From: Streptomyces physcomitrii
GTDB lineage: Bacteria > Actinomycetota > Actinomycetes > Streptomycetales > Streptomycetaceae
Assembly (NCBI RefSeq): GCF_012273655.1
Contig: NZ_JAAWWP010000007.1
Location: 1-64,000 of the forward strand
Length of the DNA: 64,000 nucleotides
Direction: 5' to 3'
Shown here: positions 1 through 5,777 of the stretch, in pieces
How positions within the stretch are numbered: position 1 is the stretch's first letter
Layout: each line of letters begins with the position of its first letter
Made by a program: the position numbers and the translations under genes
The notes under the pieces: model-generated
Told to the model about the DNA's origin: nothing
Seen by the model: only the letters and a program-made list of their open reading frames with translations
Databases searched by the model: none

Positions 1-108
1 AACCGACTCAAGAACTCCCGCGCGGTCGCGACCCGTTACGACAAGCGGGCCTACGTCTTCCACGGCACCGTCACCGCCGCGGCCATTCGACTTTGGCTCC
101 GCCAGTGA
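1..108 (+). CDS. IS5-family transposase, C-terminal end (cut by window edge)
   Basis: The first 35 codons form an open frame ending in TGA at 106-108. The peptide contains NRLKNSRAVATRYDKRAY, followed by a hydrophobic AAAIRLWLRQ tail. This matches the end of the DDE domain of IS5-group transposases, where an N-R-L-K...A-T-R-Y-D-K segment follows the catalytic glutamate. The catalytic residues lie outside the window, so it cannot be judged whether the element is intact. Just downstream lies GC-rich, short-period sequence, and no clear terminal inverted repeat can be recognised without the other end of the element. It marks an insertion next to an otherwise conserved chromosomal block. Confidence 0.75.
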   Translation, partial: NRLKNSRAVATRYDKRAYVFHGTVTAAAIRLWLRQ

Positions 109-160
109 TCCGCCGGACAGCACCTAGGCCCCTTCCCTCCCGCTCCCTTCCCGCTCCCGC

Positions 161-190
161 TCGCTTCCGCTCGCTTCCGCTCGCTTCCGC
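161..190. repeat. Three tandem copies of a 10-bp unit
   Basis: The decamer TCGCTTCCGC occurs three times head to tail, preceded by related CCGCTCCC units from about 141. It lies between the transposase end and the convergent YceI gene, so it may be slippage-prone spacer. No function is assigned. Confidence 0.8.
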
Positions 191-206
191 CTCCGTTCCG
201 CGCGGC

Positions 207-803
207 TCAGGCCGTCTTGACCGCCGAGATGTCGAAGAGCAGCTTGATCTTGTCGGAGACGAGCACCCCGCCGGTCTCCAGGGCGGCGTTCCAGGTCAAG
301 CCCCACTCGGAGCGCAGCAGTTCGGAGCGGCCCTCGAAGCCGACCCGCTCCATGCCCGCCGGGTCGGTGGCGCTGCCGTTGAACTCCAGGTCGATGGTGA
401 TCTCCTTGGTGGTGCCGAGCACGGAGAGCGCCCCGGTGATCCGGTAGTCGTCGCCGCCGAGGTGCTCCGCCGAGGTCGAGCGGAAGCTCATCGTCGGGTA
501 GGTGTCCGTGTCGAAGAAGTCCGCGCTCCGCAGGTGCTTGTCGCGGTCGGCGTTGCCGGTGCTCACGCTGGCCATCCGCACGTCCAGGGAGGCGGTCGAG
601 CGGGTGGGGTCGGCGCCGTCGAGGACCAGGGTGCCCTCGAAGTCCTCGAAGCCGCCCTTGACGTTGGTGACCATCGCGTGGCGCGCGGCGAAGCCGATGG
701 TGGAGTGTGCGGCGTCGAGGGTGTAGGTGCCGGTCAGCGCCGCGAGGGCGGGGGCGGCGGACTGCTCGGTCTTCTTGCGGTCGTTGCGGTCGAAGAGACC
801 CAT
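207..803 (-). CDS. YceI family protein
   Basis: A 198-residue protein with the YceI lipocalin-like fold signature: GTYTLDAAHSTIGFAARH near residues 25-42, GGFEDFEG near 50-57 and SADFFDTDTYPTMSF near 93-107. YceI proteins form an extended beta-barrel that binds polyisoprenoid or other amphiphilic ligands. There is no signal peptide. The N-terminus is a short charged MGLFDRNDRKK segment, so the protein is probably cytoplasmic, as for many actinobacterial members, unlike periplasmic E. coli YceI. The ATG start is supported by GGAGC eight bases upstream. It is a single gene, divergent from the secreted protein at 1113. The exact ligand cannot be told from sequence. Confidence 0.9.
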   Translation of the reverse strand: MGLFDRNDRKKTEQSAAPALAALTGTYTLDAAHSTIGFAARHAMVTNVKGGFEDFEGTLVLDGADPTRSTASLDVRMASVSTGNADRDKHLRSADFFDTDTYPTMSFRSTSAEHLGGDDYRITGALSVLGTTKEITIDLEFNGSATDPAGMERVGFEGRSELLRSEWGLTWNAALETGGVLVSDKIKLLFDISAVKTA

Positions 804-1112
804 GGCTCAGTGCTCCTTGCGGACGCGCTCCGGCTCTCCCCGCCGAAGCTGTTCAATCTTCAACAACTATGAGACTAGGCGCATTCCGCCCTGGTTTCCA
901 CCGCCCGCGCCGCGCCACACCGGCGGCTCCGGGCGATTTCCGTTTCTCCCGCTCCCCGGCTCTGGCGACGCGCGTAGAACTCGGGCACCATCTCCCTGCG
1001 CTCCCTGCACCGCCGGCTCTGCCGTGTTCCACCGGGCACGTCTCGGGCACGTCTTCTCGCACGTCTTCAGGCACGTCTTCCATCGGGCACGTTCCTCAGA
1101 AGGGGACTTCAC
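804..1112. other. Divergent intergenic region between yceI and the secreted protein gene
   Basis: This 309-bp spacer holds the divergent promoters, none of which has a convincing -35/-10 pair. It also holds a tandem repeat at 1033-1095 just ahead of the start at 1113. No other gene is seen in it. Confidence 0.6.
1033..1095. repeat. Imperfect tandem repeat of GCACGTCTTC-type units in the leader of the 1113 gene
   Basis: Five near-copies of a 10-13 bp unit (GGGCACGTCTC, GGGCACGTCTTCT, CGCACGTCTTCA, GGCACGTCTTCC, GGGCACGTTCC) run to within about 20 bp of the GTG start at 1113. The position suggests a repeated operator or a repeated mRNA leader element, but the function is unknown. Confidence 0.75.
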
Positions 1113-1643
1113 GTGAAGCAGCGCAGGATCCTCCGTACCGGCCTCAGTGCCGCCGCCCTCCTCGCCGGGGCGCTCGTCGCCCCCGGCTTCGGGGTCCTCG
1201 GCGGGGCCTCCGAGGCCTCGGCGGGCACCTCCGCCACCAAGATCAGCCACGCCACCGCGACCTCGATGTTCCGCAGCGTCGGGATCACCTGGTCCTCCTC
1301 GGGCGGCTGCTCGGACCGCAACACCCCGACCTGCACCTCGTTCAGCCAGCTCAACCAGGCCACCGCCAAGGGGGCGCAGACCCTCAAGAGAGCCAGCGGC
1401 TGCGCGCTGAACATCACCGGCGGCACCGAGACCGGCCACGCCAGCGGCACCTACTCGCACTGGAACGGCTACAAGCTCGACTTCGGCAAGACGAGCTGCC
1501 TGACCGGCTACATCAAGAACAACTTCGGCTACGCCGGGGTGCGCGGCGACGGGGCGCCGATGTGGAAGTCCGGCTCCGGCAACATCTACGCGGACGAGGG
1601 CAACCACTGGGACGTCCTCTACTACAACTGCGGCGGCTGCTGA
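1113..1643 (+). CDS. Small secreted protein with M15/LAS-type zinc peptidase signature
   Basis: A 176-residue precursor. A basic N-terminus (MKQRRILR) and hydrophobic stretch end in a likely signal peptidase I site, SEASA before GTS at about residue 38. In the mature part two motifs fit the LAS zinc-peptidase family (D-Ala-D-Ala carboxypeptidase, VanX, hedgehog): S-H-W-N-G-Y-K-L-D near residues 117-125 (His-x6-Asp) and D-E-G-N-H-W-D near 162-168 (Glu-x2-His). Six cysteines, including a C-terminal CGGC, suggest disulfides in an exported protein. A role in cutting peptidoglycan or peptides outside the cell is inferred. Streptomyces genomes often carry related uncharacterised secreted proteins. 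GTG start with AGAAGGGGA upstream. A strong hairpin follows at 1693-1718. Confidence 0.7.
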   Translation: MKQRRILRTGLSAAALLAGALVAPGFGVLGGASEASAGTSATKISHATATSMFRSVGITWSSSGGCSDRNTPTCTSFSQLNQATAKGAQTLKRASGCALNITGGTETGHASGTYSHWNGYKLDFGKTSCLTGYIKNNFGYAGVRGDGAPMWKSGSGNIYADEGNHWDVLYYNCGGC

Positions 1644-2082
1644 CCGGCCGCGGCCTGGCGCGGTGCCCCTCGCGGGCGGCGCGCCGGAGGTGCCCCGGGG
1701 GCTTCCGCGCCCCCGGGGTTCCGCTTTCGGTAGTCTTCCGACGGTCTCTCCGGGGCTGGATGCCTCCGGTCGCCGCTGTTGACACCGTCCAAAGGCTGCC
1801 GCAATCTGGCCGTCGCCGCCGGGTTACACGGCGGACATCTGCTCCGTGCATCAACCCCTACGTACCCCTAGGTGGGACGCGCTTCGGGGGAAGCGGTGCG
1901 GTCGGGTGTGACGTACTTCTCACTGCCCCGGGCTTTGTGTGATCTCCACAAGCAACCGGCCTCTGAACAGTGGGTTCAGGTCTTTCCCGGGCCGGTTCTG
2001 TTCATGGCCGCCAGGAAAACGCCCCGGAGACTGTACGGAGTCGACGGATCGGAACCGGGGCCCGGCTCCGTAAGGTCGCTGC
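1644..2082. other. Intergenic region upstream of accB
   Basis: This 439-bp stretch holds the terminator hairpin of the upstream gene (1693-1718), an imperfect inverted repeat GCTTTGTG/CCACAAGC at 1932-1953 that could be an operator, and the accB leader with AAGGT upstream of the ATG. I see no supported ORF. Confidence 0.5.
1693..1718 (+). terminator. Terminator hairpin after the secreted protein gene
   Basis: A perfect 10-bp stem CCCCGGGGGC / GCCCCCGGGG with a 6-nt loop lies 50 bp after the stop codon. It is followed by TTCCGCTTT, a weak U tract as is usual in Streptomyces. Confidence 0.7.
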
Positions 2083-3666
2083 ATGACCGTTTTGGACGAG
2101 ACCCCGGGTGAGCCCTCCGACGCGCGAGGGCGGGTGGCCGAGCTGCGCGCGATCCGTGCCGAGGCGCTGCGCGGTCCGAGCGACCGGGCAACCGAGGCCC
2201 AGCACGCCAAGGGCAAGTTGACGGCCCGTGAGCGCATCGAGCTGCTCCTCGACCCGGACTCCTTCCACGAGGTCGAGCAGCTGCGACGGCACCGGGCGAC
2301 CGGGTTCGGGCTGGAGACCAAGAAGCCGTACACGGACGGCGTCATCACCGGCTGGGGCACGGTCGAGGGCCGGACGGTCTTCGTCTACGCCCACGACTTC
2401 CGCATCTTCGGCGGCGCTCTCGGCGAGGCGCACGCCACGAAGATCCACAAGATCATGGACATGGCCATCTCGGCCGGTGCCCCGCTGGTCTCCCTCAACG
2501 ACGGCGCGGGCGCCCGGATCCAGGAGGGCGTCTCCGCGCTCGCCGGGTACGGCGGCATCTTCCAGCGCAACACCCGCGCCTCGGGCGTCATCCCGCAGAT
2601 CTCGGTGATGCTCGGCCCGTGCGCGGGCGGCGCCGCCTACAGCCCCGCGCTCACCGACTTCGTCTTCATGGTCCGCGAGAGCTCGCAGATGTTCATCACC
2701 GGGCCCGACGTGGTCAAGGCGGTCACCGGCGAGGAGATCACCCAGAACGGCCTCGGCGGCGCCGATGTGCACGCCGAGACCTCCGGGGTCTGCCACTTCG
2801 CCTACGACGACGAGGAGACCTGCCTCGCCGAGGTCCGCTACCTGCTGTCGATGCTCCCGCAGAACAACCGGGAGAACCCGCCGCAGACCGGCAGCGAGGA
2901 CCCGGCCGACCGGCGCTCCGACGTCCTCCTCGACCTGGTCCCCGCGGACGGCAACCGCCCGTACGACATGACCCGGGTGATCGAGGAACTCGTCGACGAC
3001 GGCGAGTACCTGGAGGTCCACGAGCGCTGGGCGCGCAACATCATCTGCGCGCTCGCCCGGCTCGACGGCCAGGTCGTCGGCATCATCGCCAACCAGCCGC
3101 AGAGCCTGGCCGGGGTCCTGGACATCGAGGCCTCCGAGAAGGCTGCGCGCTTTGTCCAGATGTGCGACGCTTTCAACATTCCGATCGTTACCCTCCTCGA
3201 CGTCCCCGGATTCCTTCCCGGGGTCGACCAGGAGCACGGCGGGATCATCCGGCACGGCGCCAAGCTGCTCTACGCCTACTGCAACGCGACCGTGCCGCGG
3301 ATCTCGCTCATCCTGCGCAAGGCATACGGCGGTGCGTACATCGTGATGGACTCCCAGTCGATCGGCGCCGACCTGACGTACGCCTGGCCCACCAACGAGA
3401 TCGCGGTGATGGGCGCCGAGGGTGCCGCCAACGTCATCTTCCGCAGGCAGATCTCCTCGGCCGAGGACCCCGAGGCCATGCGGACCCGCATGGTCAAGGA
3501 GTACAAGTCCGAGCTGATGCACCCGTACTACGCCGCCGAACGCGGACTCGTCGACGACGTCATCGATCCCGCAGAGACCCGCGAGGTGCTCATCCGCTCC
3601 CTCGCGATGCTGCGGTCCAAGCACGCGGACCTGCCGTCCCGCAAGCACGGCAACCCGCCGCAGTGA
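2083..3666 (+). CDS. accB: Acyl-CoA carboxylase carboxyltransferase (beta) subunit, AccB type
   Basis: The 527-residue carboxyltransferase subunit that moves CO2 from carboxybiotin to acetyl- or propionyl-CoA, giving malonyl- or methylmalonyl-CoA for fatty acid and polyketide synthesis. The crotonase-like N and C halves are complete. GAGARIQEGV near 145-154 and GPCAGGAAYSPALTDF near 178-193 form the first oxyanion site, and GGAYIVMDSQSIGAD near 417-431 the second. The specificity position is Ile420. From memory of the S. coelicolor work, Ile here marks AccB (acetyl- and propionyl-CoA), while Asp marks the propionyl-specific PccB. The biotinylated alpha subunit is not in this window. The small epsilon subunit gene follows after 32 bp. 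Confidence 0.93.
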   Translation: MTVLDETPGEPSDARGRVAELRAIRAEALRGPSDRATEAQHAKGKLTARERIELLLDPDSFHEVEQLRRHRATGFGLETKKPYTDGVITGWGTVEGRTVFVYAHDFRIFGGALGEAHATKIHKIMDMAISAGAPLVSLNDGAGARIQEGVSALAGYGGIFQRNTRASGVIPQISVMLGPCAGGAAYSPALTDFVFMVRESSQMFITGPDVVKAVTGEEITQNGLGGADVHAETSGVCHFAYDDEETCLAEVRYLLSMLPQNNRENPPQTGSEDPADRRSDVLLDLVPADGNRPYDMTRVIEELVDDGEYLEVHERWARNIICALARLDGQVVGIIANQPQSLAGVLDIEASEKAARFVQMCDAFNIPIVTLLDVPGFLPGVDQEHGGIIRHGAKLLYAYCNATVPRISLILRKAYGGAYIVMDSQSIGADLTYAWPTNEIAVMGAEGAANVIFRRQISSAEDPEAMRTRMVKEYKSELMHPYYAAERGLVDDVIDPAETREVLIRSLAMLRSKHADLPSRKHGNPPQ

Positions 3667-3698
3667 CCCTGCGGCCCGTACCCGGAGACGACTCACCC

Positions 3699-3947
3699 AT
3701 GACCACTTCTTCCGAAGCAACCGCCGCCGACACCTCCACCGCGCTCGCCGCCGCCGGCCGGCTGCTGCGCGTGGAGAAGGGCCACGCCGAGCCCGAGGAG
3801 GTCGCCGCCCTCGCCGCGATCCTGCTGGCCCGTGCCTCCTCCTTCGCCGAGCCCGCCGCCCCGGCGCACCGCGGCCGCAACAGGGCCGGCTGGCGCCGTC
3901 TGGAGCGCACCCCCGGCTTCCGCGCCCCGCACAGCTGGCAGGGCTGA
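3699..3947 (+). CDS. accE: Acyl-CoA carboxylase epsilon subunit
   Basis: An 82-residue small acidic-then-basic protein. A typical LLRVEKGHAEPEEVAALAAIL core (residues about 22-42) is followed by a tail with GWRRLERTPGFRAPHSW near the C-terminus. Actinobacterial epsilon subunits have this short core and Trp-containing tail and increase the activity of the alpha-beta complex by holding it together. It lies 32 bp downstream of accB on the same strand, so the two are almost certainly cotranscribed. The ATG at 3699 follows GGAGACGACTCACCC. A strong bidirectional hairpin follows at 4045-4093. Confidence 0.9.
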   Translation: MTTSSEATAADTSTALAAAGRLLRVEKGHAEPEEVAALAAILLARASSFAEPAAPAHRGRNRAGWRRLERTPGFRAPHSWQG

Positions 3948-4044
3948 GCCCACCGCCGCCGCGCGGCCGGCCCGGCCCCGCGGCGGCACCCGGCGCCCGT
4001 ACGAGCACGGCGCCCGTACGCGCACCACGAAGCACCCGGACATA

Positions 4045-4093
4045 CGAAGGCCCCGGACACCCCCGCTCTCGGCGGTGGGATCCGGGGCCTTCG
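4045..4093. terminator. Bidirectional terminator between accE and the left conservon
   Basis: A long inverted repeat, CGAAGGCCCCGGA / TCCGGGGCCTTCG, with a partly paired centre sits between the convergent accE and cvnD stop codons. It probably ends transcription from both sides. Confidence 0.8.
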
Positions 4094-4112
4094 TGCGTCC
4101 GGGGCCCCGCGG

Positions 4113-4703
4113 TCAGCGCAGTCGTGCCATGAGGGCGTGTTCGACGAGGGTGATGAGGGCGGATTTGGCGTCTGCGCGGTGGCGGGCGTCGGTGGTGATG
4201 ATGGGGGTGTCGGGGCCGATCTGGAGTGCTTCGCGTACTTCGTCGGGGGTGTAGGGCTGGTGTCCGTCGAAGCCGTTGAGGGCGATGACGAAGGGGAGTC
4301 CTGAGTTCTCGAAGTAGTCGACGGCGGGGAAGCAGTCGGCGAGGCGGCGGGTGTCGACGAGGACGACGGCGCCGATGGCGCCGCGGACGAGGTCGTCCCA
4401 CATGAACCAGAAGCGGTCCTGTCCGGGGGTGCCGAAGAGGTAGAGGATGAGGTCCTGGTCGAGGGTGATGCGTCCGAAGTCCATGGCCACGGTGGTGGTG
4501 GTCTTGTCTCCGGTGTGGGTGAGGTCGTCGATGCCCGCGCTGGCGGATGTCATCACTGCCTCGGTGCGCAGCGGGTTGATCTCCGAGACCGCGCCGACGA
4601 ACGTGGTCTTGCCCACGCCGAAGCCACCGGCCACCACGATCTTCGCGCTGGTGGTCGAGCGGCCCTGGAGGCCTGCTCCGCCGCTAGAGCTTGCGAAGTC
4701 CAC
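4113..4703 (-). CDS. cvnD: Conservon small GTPase-like protein CvnD (left cluster)
   Basis: 196 residues of the conservon ATP/GTP-binding family (MglA/Arf-like). The P-loop is GGFGVGKTT near residues 27-35, the switch region GDKTTTTVAMDFG near 65-77, the G3-like FGTPGQDRF near 89-97, and the base-binding ALNGFD (NKxD-like) near 136-141. In the studied conservon Cvn9 the CvnD GTPase sits in a membrane complex with the CvnA kinase-like protein, resembling eukaryotic G-protein signalling. The GTG start overlaps the cvnC stop by 20 bp, so translation is coupled. Bases 4116-4628 are identical to 9547-10059 in the right cluster. Codons there are strongly C-ended, for example runs of CTC for leucine, unlike the neighbouring genes. 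Confidence 0.93.
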   Translation of the reverse strand: MDFASSSGGAGLQGRSTTSAKIVVAGGFGVGKTTFVGAVSEINPLRTEAVMTSASAGIDDLTHTGDKTTTTVAMDFGRITLDQDLILYLFGTPGQDRFWFMWDDLVRGAIGAVVLVDTRRLADCFPAVDYFENSGLPFVIALNGFDGHQPYTPDEVREALQIGPDTPIITTDARHRADAKSALITLVEHALMARLR

Positions 4704-5262
4704 TGAGCACCCTTTCGAGCAATGTCACGTCCGGCTGGCCACCGGCGTTCTCGTCGCCGCCCGGCTGGTGGATGGCGACGAGTCCCGCCTCCGCCAGGTC
4801 GGCGACGAGAATGCGGGCCACGCCGAGGGGAATGGTCAGGAGTGCGGAGATCTCGGCCACCGACTTGATCTCACGGCACAGATTGCAGATCCGCTGATGC
4901 TCGGGCAACTGCCCCTGCATCTGGTGCGGTTGAGCGGTGGTGTGCACCAGCGCCTCGATGGCGAGCTGGTACCGGGGCCGGGTCCGCCCGCCCGTCATGG
5001 CGTACGGGCGGACCAGCGGGTTGTGCGCGGCGGGTGCCGGAGCGGGCTCCGGCGACTGCCGTTGCGGCTGCACGGGCACGATGCGGGGCGCCTGCGGCTG
5101 GTCGAAGGGCTGCTGCCCGCCGCCCGGCTGCTGCGGTGCCTGGGGACGGCGGTGGCGGGGCGCGGTGGGGGGATAGCTGAACCGGTTCTGTGAGCCGTCG
5201 CCCTCGGCGTGGCCGTACTGCTGCCACCTGCCCGAAGACGAACCCTCTGGGGGTGTTGCCAC
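4684..5262 (-). CDS. cvnC: Conservon DUF742 protein CvnC (left cluster)
   Basis: 192 residues. The first ~85 are Pro/Gln-rich and probably disordered. The DUF742 domain follows: LVRPYAMTGGRTRPRYQLAIE near 84-104, a winged-helix-like part with LPEHQRICNLCREIKSVAEISALL near 119-142, and PLGVARILVADLAEAGLVAIH near 145-165. The end, LLERVLSGLRKL, is the same in the right-cluster paralogue. The long N-terminal linker is absent from that paralogue (135 residues). GTG start behind GGAGGAG. The gene lies 91 bp downstream of cvnB and overlaps cvnD. CvnC proteins interact with the other Cvn components, but their biochemical role is not settled. Confidence 0.9.
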   Translation of the reverse strand: MATPPEGSSSGRWQQYGHAEGDGSQNRFSYPPTAPRHRRPQAPQQPGGGQQPFDQPQAPRIVPVQPQRQSPEPAPAPAAHNPLVRPYAMTGGRTRPRYQLAIEALVHTTAQPHQMQGQLPEHQRICNLCREIKSVAEISALLTIPLGVARILVADLAEAGLVAIHQPGGDENAGGQPDVTLLERVLSGLRKL

Positions 5263-5353
5263 GTTCTCCTCCTCGAAAGCGCCGGATCCATCACCGTGGA
5301 GCCGCGTGCCGAAACTTTACGTGCCCGGCACGCGAAAACGCACTGCCTGTCTG

Positions 5354-5776
5354 TTAGTTGAGAAGGCTTCCCTGGAGCTCGGCACGCAGGTCGGGGGTCA
5401 GAACGCTGCCTGCCCGGTCGACAAGAAGTGCCATCTCGTACCCGATGAGACCGATGTCCGCTTCGGGGTGCGCGAGAACAGCGAGCGAGGAGCCGTCGGA
5501 GATGGACATGATGAAGAGGAATCCTCGCTCCATCTCCACAACTGTCTGGTTCACGCTGCCGCCCTCGAAGATGCGGGAGGCGCCCGCGGTCAGCGAGGTC
5601 AGTCCGGAGGCGACGGCCGCGAGCTGATCGGCGCGGTCGCGCGGGAACCCTTCGGACATCGCGAGAAGGAGTCCGTCGGCGGAGACCACCACCGTGTGCG
5701 ACACCCCGGGGGTGTTGTCCACGAAGTTGGTGATCAACCAGTTCAGGTTCTGTGCCGCCTGGCTCATCGGGCTCAC
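5354..5776 (-). CDS. cvnB: Conservon roadblock/LC7 protein CvnB (left cluster)
   Basis: 140 residues if started at GTG 5776, or 137 from ATG 5767. I prefer the GTG because AGGAG lies seven bases before it and sixteen before the ATG. The family start is often drawn at the ATG (MSQAAQNLNWL). It is a roadblock/LC7 domain with NFVDNTPGVSHTVVVSADGLLLAMS near the N-terminus. Such proteins act as GTPase-activating or scaffold partners of MglA/Arf-like GTPases, here CvnD. The gene starts one base after the cvnA stop codon, so translation is coupled. Confidence 0.92.
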   Translation of the reverse strand: MSPMSQAAQNLNWLITNFVDNTPGVSHTVVVSADGLLLAMSEGFPRDRADQLAAVASGLTSLTAGASRIFEGGSVNQTVVEMERGFLFIMSISDGSSLAVLAHPEADIGLIGYEMALLVDRAGSVLTPDLRAELQGSLLN

Positions 5777-5777
5777 A

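Noticed and set aside
2002..4401. A 799-codon minus-strand frame opposite accB and accE
   Set aside because: It spans the stop codons and terminator of accE and the C-terminus of cvnD in another frame. No start signal and no motif.
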